From: Antarctobacter heliothermus
GTDB lineage: Bacteria; Pseudomonadota; Alphaproteobacteria; Rhodobacterales; Rhodobacteraceae
Assembly (NCBI RefSeq): GCF_900188425.1
Contig: NZ_FZON01000013.1
Span: forward strand, 45,000-108,999
Length of the DNA stretch: 64,000 nucleotides
Direction of reading: 5' to 3'
The notes beneath the pieces were generated by a model. The model was not told where the DNA came from, did no database searches, and saw only the letters and a list, made by a program, of their open reading frames with translations. Position numbers and translations under genes: made by a program. Below are positions 49,498 to 58,017 of this stretch, in pieces. Numbering within the stretch: the first letter of the stretch is position 1; every line of letters begins with the position of its first letter.

Positions 49498-50685
49498 TTA
49501 CTCCAGCGCGCCTTTCGGGGCTTGCATCAGGCCGTGTCCGCACTCGACACATGACGCACCCGGGCCAAGAGGGGCGCGGGTGGCGGTGTCGATCAGTTTG
49601 GCCGCCAGCGACCGTGCCGTCACAGGCTCGTCGTCGTTGGGCATCTTTTCGACCCAGAGCGCCGCGACCCCGACGGCATGGGCCAGCGCCATCGACGTGC
49701 CGTTGAGCGAGCGCAGACCGCCGCCCAGCCCGGCAGAGATGATCCCGACACCGGGCGCCACCAGCGCCGCGCCCGCGTTGGTGAACGGGGCGGGCGACAG
49801 TCCGGCCTCATCCACGCCGCAGGCTCCGATTGCCAGCACCCCTGCGGCGGAGGCCGGGGCAGAGGCGCCGGTTTCAAATTCGGGCGTGATGGTGCGCAGG
49901 CAATCGTTGCCCACCGCCCCCAGCATCGCGGGTGCCTGACCTCCTCCGATCATCTGCAACAGAACCTCGCAGAGCCGCAGGTTGCCGCGATAGGCGTGGA
50001 CGGCGGCCAGCGTGGCCAGCGCAGTCGGATAACCCTCTTCGGCCAGCGCCTCGATCTGGCCGGACACGTCGAACGCCAGTGCAAAGCCGATGACATCCGC
50101 CCTTTCCCCCAAGGCCCAAAGCACCGCGTTCAGGAAATCCTCGGACCGGCCTCGGCCATTGTCGGCCAGCGCCTTGCCGACCAGCAGATCGGTGACACCG
50201 CGCGCGACACCAACCCGCGTGCCGCCCAGATCGCGGCCCAGCACGGTGGCGGCAACATGGGTGCCGTGGCCATTGGCATCGACAACGCCAGTCCCGGCAA
50301 AATCCCGCGCCGTGACGTCGACCCCGGCAAAAACCGGATGGTGCGCGTCAATCCCGGTGTCCAGCAGGGCAACCCGCACGCCCGCGCCGCTGACCGGCGT
50401 CCAGTCCGCCCCGGTGGCGCGCAGACCCCAGCCCGGCACCGCGTCGGCAGAGCGCAGCTCATCCATCGGCTCGGGCGCGATCAATCGGGTGGGCATTGCG
50501 GGCTGGATGGTCAACAGGGTGGGATCACCGGCGGCCTCTCGCAGCTCCAGCGGCGACAGATCGGCGGTCTCGATCACCGGCGCGGCGGGGGCGTCAGGAT
50601 CCTGCGGCGCAATTCCCCCGGCCAGCGGCACGGTGGAGCGGCGCCAGTTCCCGGTCGTGTCGCGCAAAAGGATGTACCGCGTCAT
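49498..50685 (-). CDS. Subtilisin-like S8 serine protease, apparently cytoplasmic
   Basis: 395 residues from MTRYILLRDTTG. Triad: Asp in VALLDTGID (about 109), His in NGHGTHVAA (about 141), Ser in LNGTSMALAHAVG (about 338), and oxyanion Asn in GAVGND. No signal peptide or propeptide of the usual type; residues 1-100 are instead a short soluble domain. Ends in CVECGHGLM, a Cys-x2-Cys pair before the end. Cytoplasmic or specially secreted; substrate unknown. Upstream neighbours are unrelated. Confidence 0.85.
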   Translation of the reverse strand: MTRYILLRDTTGNWRRSTVPLAGGIAPQDPDAPAAPVIETADLSPLELREAAGDPTLLTIQPAMPTRLIAPEPMDELRSADAVPGWGLRATGADWTPVSGAGVRVALLDTGIDAHHPVFAGVDVTARDFAGTGVVDANGHGTHVAATVLGRDLGGTRVGVARGVTDLLVGKALADNGRGRSEDFLNAVLWALGERADVIGFALAFDVSGQIEALAEEGYPTALATLAAVHAYRGNLRLCEVLLQMIGGGQAPAMLGAVGNDCLRTITPEFETGASAPASAAGVLAIGACGVDEAGLSPAPFTNAGAALVAPGVGIISAGLGGGLRSLNGTSMALAHAVGVAALWVEKMPNDDEPVTARSLAAKLIDTATRAPLGPGASCVECGHGLMQAPKGALE

Positions 50686-50833
50686 GAGCCACTCCACACC
50701 GGTCCCCACCCTCTGACAGGTTAGCGCCGGGACGAGCGGTTCGGAACGGGGACAGCGTGAATGCGGCGTGAAATCGCCATGACGTCGAGGTGAAATCCGA
50801 CCGCCAGCGCGGCGGTCGGCAAGGAGAGCAGGC

Positions 50834-51823
50834 TCAGATGAGGCCCTGCGCGCGGAACAGATCCTGCAGGTTTGCCTCGGGGCGGGGGCCCATGTGGCTG
50901 ATCACCTCGCGCGCCGCGCAACTGCCCATGCGCGCGGCCAGTTCCATGTCCGCACCGATGGCGAGGCCGTAGAGGAACCCGGCGGCAAACTGGTCGCCCG
51001 CGCCGGTGGCATCCACGGGCACGATCTTTTCCACGCTGACGTCGATGCGCGTGCCCTCATGCAGGACCGACACGCCGTCGCCGGACCGGGTGCAGACCAC
51101 CAGCGGACAGATGGCCCCCACGGCGCGCAGATCGGCCTCCAGGTCATCGTTCTGGTAGAGAGAGCGGATCTCATCCTCATTGCCGATGACAAAATCCATC
51201 TCGTTCTCGATCAGGGTCAGGAAATCGGCGCGGTGGCGTTCGACGCAGAACGGGTCGGAAATGGCGATGCCGGGCTTGCCACCCGCCGCCTTGCAGGCGC
51301 GCGCGGCCTTGAGGAAAGCCTCTTTGCCCTTGTCCTTGTCGAACAGGTAGCCCTCCAGAAACAGGTATTCTGCCTCACCGGCCACATCCTCGGACACGTC
51401 CTCGGGGCCGAGTTCGGCGGAGATGCCAAGGTAGGTGTTCATCGAGCGTTCGCCATCGGGTGAGACAAAGATCATGCTGCGCGAGCTGGGCAATTCGCCG
51501 CCCGCCACCGGATCGTTGACGAAGGCTATGCCCTCATTGCTCATGGCCGAGGCATAAAAGACGCCAAGGTCGTCGTCCGCCACGCGCCCGATAAAGGCGG
51601 TGCGCGCCTTGAGATTGCCCAGCCCGGCAATGGTGTTGGCGACCGACCCGCCGGGGGTCTGCACGCGGTTGCCCATGGCGCCATACAGCTGTTCGGCGCG
51701 CTCGCGCTCGATCAGTTGCATGATGCCTTTCTCGATTCCCATGTCGGCCAGAAAGGCATCCTCGGTGCGGGCGATCACGTCGACGACGGCGTTGCCGATG
51801 CCGACAACCTGGAATTTCTTCAT
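50834..51823 (-). CDS. PfkB-family sugar/nucleoside kinase (adenosine kinase-like)
   Basis: 329 residues from MKKFQVVGIGNAVVDVIART behind GAGG. PfkB signatures: TPGGSVANTIAGLG (signature 1) and VPVDATGAGDQFAAGFLYGL (signature 2, catalytic Asp). The GNAVVDV start and GGSVANT resemble adenosine kinases of alphaproteobacteria, but a sugar substrate is possible. Its ATG overlaps the nth stop by 4 bases. Confidence 0.9.
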   Translation of the reverse strand: MKKFQVVGIGNAVVDVIARTEDAFLADMGIEKGIMQLIERERAEQLYGAMGNRVQTPGGSVANTIAGLGNLKARTAFIGRVADDDLGVFYASAMSNEGIAFVNDPVAGGELPSSRSMIFVSPDGERSMNTYLGISAELGPEDVSEDVAGEAEYLFLEGYLFDKDKGKEAFLKAARACKAAGGKPGIAISDPFCVERHRADFLTLIENEMDFVIGNEDEIRSLYQNDDLEADLRAVGAICPLVVCTRSGDGVSVLHEGTRIDVSVEKIVPVDATGAGDQFAAGFLYGLAIGADMELAARMGSCAAREVISHMGPRPEANLQDLFRAQGLI

Positions 51824-52464
51824 GTTGTCTTTTCCTCGAATGGGCAGAGATCGTTGATGATGCAGGCCTTGCACTTGGGTTTGCGCGCCACGCAAATATA
51901 CCGCCCGTGCAGGATCAGCCAGTGATGGGCGTGCTGTTGGTAATCGACGGGGATGTTGTCCTCGATCGCTCGTTCCACGGCGACGACATCCTTGCCCGGA
52001 CAGATGCCGGTGCGGTTGCCGATGCGAAAGATATGGGTGTCGACCGCCTGTGCCGGATAGTGCCACCACATGTTGAGCACCACATTGGCGGTCTTGCGGC
52101 CCACCCCCGGCAGGCTTTCCAGCGCGGCGCGGGAATTGGGCACCTCGCCGCCGTAGTCGTCCACAAGGATCTGCGCCATCTTGATGACGTTCTTGGCCTT
52201 GTTGCGGAACAGGCCGATGGTCTTGATATGCTCGGTCACGCCCGCCTCGCCAAGGGCCAGCATCTTTTCCGGCGTGTCGGCGATCTGGAACAGCTTTTCG
52301 GTGGCCTTGTTGACGCCTGCATCGGTGGCCTGCGCCGACAGCGCCACGGCCACAACCAGCGTATAGGCGTTGGTGTGGTTCAACTCCCCCTTGGGCTCCG
52401 GCTCTGACTCCTGAAAGCGGGCAAAGATCTGCCGGATCGTATGATAGTCGAGTTGCTTGGCCAT
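51820..52464 (-). CDS. nth: Endonuclease III
   Basis: 214 residues. Helix-hairpin-helix LPGVGRKTANVVL (contains the catalytic Lys), catalytic Asp in VDTHIFRI, and the [4Fe-4S] loop Cys-x6-Cys-x2-Cys-x5-Cys at the C-terminus (CVARKPKCKACIINDLC). Excises oxidised pyrimidines from DNA. ATG at 52464 agrees with the family N-terminus (MAKQLDYHTIRQIFARFQ); the open frame upstream passes through repeat A. Confidence 0.96.
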   Translation of the reverse strand: MAKQLDYHTIRQIFARFQESEPEPKGELNHTNAYTLVVAVALSAQATDAGVNKATEKLFQIADTPEKMLALGEAGVTEHIKTIGLFRNKAKNVIKMAQILVDDYGGEVPNSRAALESLPGVGRKTANVVLNMWWHYPAQAVDTHIFRIGNRTGICPGKDVVAVERAIEDNIPVDYQQHAHHWLILHGRYICVARKPKCKACIINDLCPFEEKTT

Positions 52465-52514
52465 AAATGCCCTAATGCCCAGAACCCACCCGTGCCGCAA
52501 GCCCCCGCCCCCCG

Positions 52515-52568
52515 GCTTCTTCTGTCCAGAAATATCCCGGGGGAGGCGACCGCAGGGAGACGGGGGCC
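52515..52568 (+). repeat. Dispersed repeat A, copy 4
   Basis: GGCTTCTTCTGTCCAGAAAT, ATCCCGGGGGAG, then CGACCGCAGGGAGACGGGGG. It is most similar to copy 1 and lies in the divergent gap between nth and the MGMT fusion gene. Confidence 0.75.
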
Positions 52569-52683
52569 CTGCTGCAAGCATGCCTCTGGCATGACGCCCC
52601 CCTGCGCCGCTGGTCCTATGCGCAACAATCGGATCGTCCGCATTGTCTGTCCACGTTATGACGGACCCCAAGGAGACTTCGCC

Positions 52684-53526
52684 ATGCCCAAGGACGACGA
52701 ACAAAGCTATCACTATCAGGTCATGGGCCGCGCGATTGATGTCGTCGACCGGCTGGGTCCGCAGGCAACGCTGGACCAGATCGCCGGTGAAATGGGCATG
52801 AGCGCAGCGCATTTCCAGCGGTTGTTCAGCCAATGGGCCGGTGTTTCGCCCAAACGCTACCAGCAATACCTGACGCTGGGCCATGCCAAGACGCTGTTGG
52901 CCAGCCGGTTCACCACGCTGGAGACAGCCCATGCCACGGGGTTGTCAGGGGGCGGGCGTCTGCACGATCTGTTCCTGCGTTGGGAGGCGATGAGCCCCGG
53001 TGACTTTGCCCGCGCGGGCGCGGGGCTGACGATTTATTGGGGCAAGTTTGACAGCCCCTTTGGTCCGGCGCTGGTCATGGGCACCGACAAGGGGCTGTGC
53101 GGCATTGGTTTTTCGGCGGACACCACCGAAGACGCGGCGATGCAGGATCTGGTGGGGCGCTGGCCGAAGGCGGAGTATGTCGAGGCCCCGGACCGGCTGC
53201 GCCCCTGGGTGCAGGCCGCTTTTGGCGTCAAGGCAGAGGGACCGGTGCCGCTGTACATGATCGGCGCGCCGTTTCAGATCAAGGTCTGGGAGGCCCTGAT
53301 GCAGGTCCCCTCTGGCCATGTCACCACCTACTCGGAAATCGCGCAGGCCATCGACCATCCCAAGGCAGTGCGCGCCGTCGGCACGGCGGTGGGGCGCAAC
53401 CCGATCAGCTACCTGATCCCCTGCCACCGGGCGCTGCGCAAATCGGGCGGGTTGGGTGGCTATCACTGGGGGATTCCGGTCAAACGCGCGATCCTGGCAT
53501 GGGAGGCGGCCCGACTGGAGGCTTGA
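52684..53526 (+). CDS. AraC-type HTH / O6-methylguanine-DNA methyltransferase fusion
   Basis: 280 residues behind AAGGAG. N-terminal AraC-like helix-turn-helix (about residues 15-90: GPQATLDQIAGEMGMSAAHFQRLFSQWAGVSPKRYQQYL) and a C-terminal methyltransferase with active Cys247 in IPCHRAL and the RAVGTAVGRNP helix. The N-terminal Cys/zinc domain of classical Ada is absent, so phosphotriester sensing is unlikely, but self-methylation could still act as a switch. Repairs O6-methylguanine. Follows nth on the other strand. Confidence 0.93.
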   Translation: MPKDDEQSYHYQVMGRAIDVVDRLGPQATLDQIAGEMGMSAAHFQRLFSQWAGVSPKRYQQYLTLGHAKTLLASRFTTLETAHATGLSGGGRLHDLFLRWEAMSPGDFARAGAGLTIYWGKFDSPFGPALVMGTDKGLCGIGFSADTTEDAAMQDLVGRWPKAEYVEAPDRLRPWVQAAFGVKAEGPVPLYMIGAPFQIKVWEALMQVPSGHVTTYSEIAQAIDHPKAVRAVGTAVGRNPISYLIPCHRALRKSGGLGGYHWGIPVKRAILAWEAARLEA

Positions 53527-53703
53527 AGGGTTAACGCCTTGTAAACAGGGAGTGTTTCGCACGCGAAACAAAAGCGCCGTGAGGTCATGCGCGGAGCTTT
53601 GCCGATTTTCCCCATGACAAGGCTGGGCGTTTGGCGGATGATATTGCATATCGGCAGTGAAAGACCCCAATCAACTGGGGCAAACATCAAAAAGAGGCTC
53701 CTC

Positions 53704-54372
53704 ATGATCCGGGCGAAATCCCCCATTCTTCTTTCCGTCGTGGCTGTTCTTGGCCTCAGCGCCTGCACCACCGGCCCGATGGTCGACGACAACGACCCCA
53801 ACAAGAAGGCCAAGCAGGGCGCTCTGATCGGTGCTCTGGGTGGTGCTGTTGCCGGCCGTCTTGCGGGTGGCAGCGACGTTGGTGAACGCAACCGCGCCAC
53901 CGTGGCCGGGGCGCTGGTCGGTGCCGCCGCCGGTGCCGCCATCGGCAACCAGCTGGACAAGCAGGAGGCCGAACTGCGCCAGCAGCTGGGTGACAGCGCG
54001 ACGATCCGCAACACCGGCGACCGCCTGATTGTCACCATGCCGCAGGACATCCTGTTCGCCACCGACAGCGCCCAGCTGCGTTCGACCCTGGTGTCGGATC
54101 TGCGCGATGTGGGCCAGTCCCTGCTGGCCTATCCGAACACCACCTCGCAGGTGATCGGCCACACCGACAGCGACGGTGCCGCCGCTTACAACCAGGACCT
54201 GTCGCAGCGTCGCGCGCAGGCGGTGGCCAATGTGCTGCTGTCCGAGGGCGTGCCGCGCAGCCGCGTTTCGGTCATCGGCCGCGGTGAGGATCAGCCGATC
54301 GCCTCGAACCTGACCGCCGAGGGCAAGGCCCAGAACCGCCGGGTCGAGATCGTGATCCTGCCGAACGGCTAA
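53704..54372 (+). CDS. OmpA-family outer membrane lipoprotein
   Basis: 222 residues. Lipoprotein signal with lipobox LSAC (Cys21), glycine-zipper stretches (ALIGALGGAVAGRLAGG, VAGALVGAAAGAAIGNQL, about residues 40-80) and a C-terminal OmpA domain (about 110-222: FATDSAQLRSTLVSDLRDV, GHTDSDGAAAYNQDLSQRRAQAV, GRGEDQPIASN, GKAQNRRVEIVI) that binds peptidoglycan through Asp/Arg. Anchors the outer membrane to the cell wall. A perfect terminator follows. Confidence 0.93.
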   Translation: MIRAKSPILLSVVAVLGLSACTTGPMVDDNDPNKKAKQGALIGALGGAVAGRLAGGSDVGERNRATVAGALVGAAAGAAIGNQLDKQEAELRQQLGDSATIRNTGDRLIVTMPQDILFATDSAQLRSTLVSDLRDVGQSLLAYPNTTSQVIGHTDSDGAAAYNQDLSQRRAQAVANVLLSEGVPRSRVSVIGRGEDQPIASNLTAEGKAQNRRVEIVILPNG

Positions 54373-54409
54373 ACGCACAGGGGCTGTGCCCCGGTCGCGT
54401 ATATTCTGC

Positions 54410-54441
54410 AAAGCGCCGCGCCTTGTCGCGGCGCTTTTTTA
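54410..54441 (+). terminator. Rho-independent terminator after the OmpA lipoprotein gene
   Basis: AAGCGCCGCG and CGCGGCGCTT form a 10-base stem with loop CCTTGT, followed by TTTTTT. It is 38 bases past the stop codon. Confidence 0.93.
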
Positions 54442-54476
54442 TTGTAGGTCCGGATAGAGCAGTCTGGAGACAACCG

Positions 54477-55028
54477 ATGAGTGACATGAAACTGGTGGGC
54501 CTGTGCGGGTCGCTGCGCGCCGAGTCAAGCAACCGCAAGCTGATGTTCGAGGCCGCGCGCCTGTTTGCCCCCGACGCGTTCACCGAACTGGATCTGCGGT
54601 TTCCGCTGTTTGACGAAGACAGTCAGAACGCCGACGGAATCCCCGCCGCTGTGCAACAAGCGGCGGACCAGATTGCCGGTGCGGATGCGGTGCTGGTGGT
54701 GACGCCGGAATACAACAAGGGCATCTCGGGTGTGCTGAAAAACGCGCTGGACTGGATCTCGCGCACCGAAGGGACGCCGTGGCAGGACAAGCCGGTGGCG
54801 CTGTTGTCTGCGGCGGCGGGACGTGCGGGCGGGGAACGGGCGCAAAACATGGCGCGGCTGTGCCTGACGCCGTTCCGTCCGCGCCTGGTGGCCGGGCCGG
54901 AGATGATGCTGGCGCAAAGCCGCTCGCAGTTCGGCGATGACGGGCGGCTGATCGACGCGCGCGGCCAGGGCCTGTTGCAGTCCTTGATGGAGGAATTGCG
55001 TACCGAAGTGGGGCGGATGCGGGACTGA
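54477..55028 (+). CDS. NADPH-dependent FMN reductase-like flavoprotein
   Basis: 183 residues from MSDMKLVGLCGSLRAESSNRKLM, chosen over an upstream start by the family N-terminus. Flavodoxin-like fold; FMN phosphate loop GSLRAESSN (residues 9-17) and VVTPEYNKGISGVLKNALDWISR, the flavin-contacting PEYN motif of SsuE/ArsH-like and azoreductase proteins. Likely a quinone or flavin reductase. Confidence 0.9.
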   Translation: MSDMKLVGLCGSLRAESSNRKLMFEAARLFAPDAFTELDLRFPLFDEDSQNADGIPAAVQQAADQIAGADAVLVVTPEYNKGISGVLKNALDWISRTEGTPWQDKPVALLSAAAGRAGGERAQNMARLCLTPFRPRLVAGPEMMLAQSRSQFGDDGRLIDARGQGLLQSLMEELRTEVGRMRD

Positions 55029-55049
55029 GGCGCGCAGAGGGGCCTGACC

Positions 55050-55448
55050 CTAGAACCGGTTTGAAATCTCGATCAGGGTGCCGTCCGGGTCCCGCGGGTA
55101 GATCGACAGGATTGGTCCGGTGGCGCCGGTGCGGGTCACGGGGCCTTCTTCGACCCTTATGCCTTTTGCGACCAAATGGGCCATCCAGTCAGAAAGCGGC
55201 GTTGCGCTGAGGAAACACAGATCCGCCGATCCGGGTGTGGGATGCGAGGCCTTGGGGTCAAACTCCTGCCCGGCGACGTGCAGATTGATCTTTTGCGCTC
55301 CAAAGCTCAGCGCCCAGCGGGTGCTACCATCCGCCGGAGAAAAGGCCAGCGCCTGCATCCCGAGGATGTCCTCATAGAACGCCCGCGTCGCCGCCAGATC
55401 GGCAACGGTCAGTACAAGATGGTCGAGCGACTGGACGGCGGGCGGCAT
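55050..55448 (-). CDS. VOC family (glyoxalase-fold) protein
   Basis: 132 residues. SLDHLVLTVADLAATRAFYEDILGM at the N-terminus, then a second module ending in IYPRDPDGTLIEISN. His10, a middle His/Gln (INLHVAG) and Glu128 are likely metal ligands. Dioxygenase, lyase or resistance roles are possible; no substrate clue. The start lies 37 bases from the start of the divergent MaoC-like gene. Confidence 0.88.
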   Translation of the reverse strand: MPPAVQSLDHLVLTVADLAATRAFYEDILGMQALAFSPADGSTRWALSFGAQKINLHVAGQEFDPKASHPTPGSADLCFLSATPLSDWMAHLVAKGIRVEEGPVTRTGATGPILSIYPRDPDGTLIEISNRF

Positions 55449-55485
55449 GACTGGAATAACTCGCGCAAGACATGAGGAGCGGTCG

Positions 55486-56289
55486 ATGCAGAATGCAGCG
55501 CAGGCAGAGCGGCGTCAAACCGACGTGATGGACCCGGAGCGGGCAAATGCGCTGGCCGTTGCGCTGGATCTGGTGCGCGGGGTTGACGTGGGCGACGCCT
55601 TGCCACCGTTTTTTCACCAGATCTATTTCTGGGAGGTCCAGCGGCCCAGCCTGCTGGGGCGGGACGGGCATCCGCGTGTGGGAACCGGGCTGATCCCCGA
55701 TCTTGGTCTGCCCCGGCGCATGTGGGCTGGTGGAGCCTTGCAATTTCACGCCCCGCTGCGCGCGGGCTACATGGCGGAAAAACGGTCCTGGGTGGCGGAT
55801 GTGACGCGCAAGCAGGGGCGCAGCGGACCGCTGGGGTTTGTCACGCTGGCGCATGAGATCTGGCAGGGCGGGCAGCTGTGCGTGACCGAACGGCAGGATC
55901 TGGTCTATCGCGAGGAGGCGGCGCCAGAGGTGGGCGCACCCGCCCCGCCCAAAGCGCGCGACGATGAGGACAGCGACCGCATCATGGGGTTTTCCCCGAC
56001 ACTGCTGTTTCGCTATTCGGCGCTGACCTTCAACGGGCACCGTATCCACTATGATATCGACTATGCCCGCGCGGTCGAAGGCTATGGCGGGCTGGTGGTG
56101 CATGGGCCGCTATTGGCGCAAGGGTTGTTGTTGATGGCCGAAGAGGCGGCCCCGGTGCGCGGGTTCACCTTTCGCGCCACCGCGCCCTTGATGCATGACG
56201 AATTGGCGACGCTGTGCCGGTCAGGCGTTGACATGTGGGTGCGTGGACCGGATGGGCGGCAATGTATGGCTGCGACGGTCGAGCACTGA
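55486..56289 (+). CDS. MaoC-like acyl-CoA hydratase (mesaconyl-C4-CoA hydratase-like)
   Basis: 267 residues; ATG at 55486 behind GAGGAG. N-terminal hot-dog domain of the FAS1-like dehydratase type (about 60-150, RRMWAGGALQFHAPLRAG) and a C-terminal one with RYSALTFNGHRIHYDIDYARAVEGYGGLVVHGPLLAQ, which contains the catalytic Asp/His pair typical of hydratase 2. It resembles mesaconyl-C4-CoA hydratases of the 3-hydroxypropionate/itaconate routes. The neighbours give no pathway context. Confidence 0.8.
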   Translation: MQNAAQAERRQTDVMDPERANALAVALDLVRGVDVGDALPPFFHQIYFWEVQRPSLLGRDGHPRVGTGLIPDLGLPRRMWAGGALQFHAPLRAGYMAEKRSWVADVTRKQGRSGPLGFVTLAHEIWQGGQLCVTERQDLVYREEAAPEVGAPAPPKARDDEDSDRIMGFSPTLLFRYSALTFNGHRIHYDIDYARAVEGYGGLVVHGPLLAQGLLLMAEEAAPVRGFTFRATAPLMHDELATLCRSGVDMWVRGPDGRQCMAATVEH

Positions 56290-56350
56290 GCGGGTTTGGA
56301 CACGAGGCCCCGGCACGGGGCCGGTGCGGGCGGGGGTCGTGTGTGGCGGC

Positions 56351-57040
56351 CTAGCAGCCGGTGCCGCGCAGCACCACGCGCACCGTCTTGACCAGCACCC
56401 GCAGGTCATTGAGCAGCGACAGCTGTTCCAGATAGGCGGTGTCAAACCCGGCGCGCTGGGCAAACGAGCTTTCGTTGCGCACCGACACCTGCCAATAGCC
56501 GGTGATCCCCGGGCGCATGGCATAATAGGCGGAGCCGGGATAGATGTCCTGCTGACAGGGCATCATCGGGCGCGGGCCCACCAGCGACATGTCGCCTTTG
56601 AGCACGTTGAACAGCTGCGGCAGTTCGTCGATCGACGTCTTGCGGATCAGTTGGCCCACGCGGGTGATCCGGGGATCATGGCGCAGTTTCTGAGAGCGGT
56701 CCCATTCCGCACGGGCCGCCGGGTTTGCGGCCAGATGGTCGCTCAACCGGCTATCCGCGTCGGGGACCATGCTGCGCAGTTTCCAGATAACAAAGCTGTG
56801 GCCGTTTCGGCCAATCCGTTTCTGGGTGTAAAAGGGCGAATGTCCGTCGCGCGCCACGATCAGCGAGAACAGGCCGACGATCAGCAGAGTGGGCAGCGCT
56901 GCCACCAACACGATTGCGATATCCAGCGCACGCTTGAAGAGGTCGCGGTACAGGGTTGGCCCGCTTTCGGCGGCGAGAACCTCGGAAATCAGTTTTTCAA
57001 TCCGAGCCGATGGCAGCGGCTGGCGCAAATGCATTGTCAC
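56351..57040 (-). CDS. Undecaprenyl-phosphate sugar transferase (ExoY-like)
   Basis: 229 residues. One hydrophobic hairpin (about 39-62, KRALDIAIVLVAALPTLLIVG) and the catalytic bacterial sugar transferase domain: FYTQKRIGRNGHSFVIWKLRSM, HDPRITRVGQLIRKTSIDELPQLFNVLKGDMSLVGPRP (with the DELPQ motif) and RPGITGYWQVS. It transfers a sugar 1-phosphate, probably galactose or glucose, to the lipid carrier, the first step in polysaccharide synthesis. The rest of the locus is not adjacent. Confidence 0.92.
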   Translation of the reverse strand: MTMHLRQPLPSARIEKLISEVLAAESGPTLYRDLFKRALDIAIVLVAALPTLLIVGLFSLIVARDGHSPFYTQKRIGRNGHSFVIWKLRSMVPDADSRLSDHLAANPAARAEWDRSQKLRHDPRITRVGQLIRKTSIDELPQLFNVLKGDMSLVGPRPMMPCQQDIYPGSAYYAMRPGITGYWQVSVRNESSFAQRAGFDTAYLEQLSLLNDLRVLVKTVRVVLRGTGC

Positions 57041-58017
57041 GATGATCTCCTGACCTCATGCGTTGACGAGAGATCGGAAAAGCGCGCCGAGGCGTCATGA
57101 AATCCGGACATAGCCCCGCCATGGCACGCGCAGCGCGTGTCCCCCCATCTGGCAGACGGGCCGAAGCCTCAAAATGTTATCGGATCTTATTTCGCAGATA
57201 CCGCCGCAAACTTTACCGGATACTCCCGACGTGGCAGCACCAACCCCCAGGTGCCGTGTTTCACGAAATGCGTCCAAAACAAGACAAACACATTCCGCAA
57301 AATTGTTATGACGTGCCGGAGGGGCGTCGTCAATGAGCGCGATGAGACACAACTTAAAGGAGAAAATCGCGCGACATGTATTGGTTGCAAGGCGCGATGT
57401 CACGACGATGGGGGCTCTGCCGATTGGTGTTCCCGGGCGCGTGACGCCCGCCGTTTCGTCACCGGCAGGATCGGCGCGCAGACGTGCCGAACGGGCTGAG
57501 TGGTGCAGGAATTCGTGAAACAATTTACCGAAAACACGGCGGACTCTGTTTCCGAAACGGGGACAGTCCATAATAACTTGTAAAACTATGCCTGAACCGT
57601 GTCTTGTTTTGTCGGCGGATCCCCGCGCATCGAAAGGCTGAATTGAACGTGGGAAACAATAACGAACCCATGCCAACCCGGACATTGGGCTGTTTCAAGG
57701 GGTCTTGGCCGCCCGCCCGGCGCGGGCAGGCAATAGAGTGTAACGCTGGGTCAAGGTGAGGAGCCGTGACAATCCTAGGGGGAATGCCGCAACTCACGAA
57801 ATATTTCAAAAGTGAGAAAAACGCGAGGCATCTGCCTTGATGCTGCCCGAATCGGGTCGTTTCTTGTCACCGATTCGCCCGATCACGCCCTCGATTTGCC
57901 CCATTTCGGCCATCAACCCACGAATTGTGGCCTTTCCGGACCGCAGGGCGGAGTTGAAAGCAGACGGGTGCGCAGATATGTCGGGCCGGTAAGCAGGTGT
58001 GTCAGAAGGGGCGGATC
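57041..58017. other. 977-base region without a clear gene
   Basis: Between the sugar transferase start and rnd. Base composition is less GC-rich than the surroundings, with AT-rich blocks at about 57170-57310 and 57540-57670. Only short frames exist. One small frame at 57333-57518 (61 residues, GGAGG upstream, Arg-rich) is the best candidate for a gene, but it shows no recognisable domain. On the opposite strand a TTGACC-N13-TATTGC-like sequence lies near 57735-57760. The region probably contains the sugar transferase promoter and the rnd promoter. Confidence 0.5.
57333..57518 (+). CDS. Possible small basic protein
   Basis: 61 residues beginning MSAMRHNLKEKIARHVLV, with GGAGG about ten bases upstream. 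Contains RRDVTTMGALPIGVPGRV and an Arg-rich end. No domain or homologue family is recognised and codon use cannot be judged at this length. Listed because it is the only small frame in the gap with a ribosome site. Confidence 0.2.
   Translation: MSAMRHNLKEKIARHVLVARRDVTTMGALPIGVPGRVTPAVSSPAGSARRRAERAEWCRNS

Noticed and set aside
57525..57809. A 94-codon minus-strand frame in the large gap
   Set aside because: No ribosome site and an unlikely amino acid composition; probably chance.
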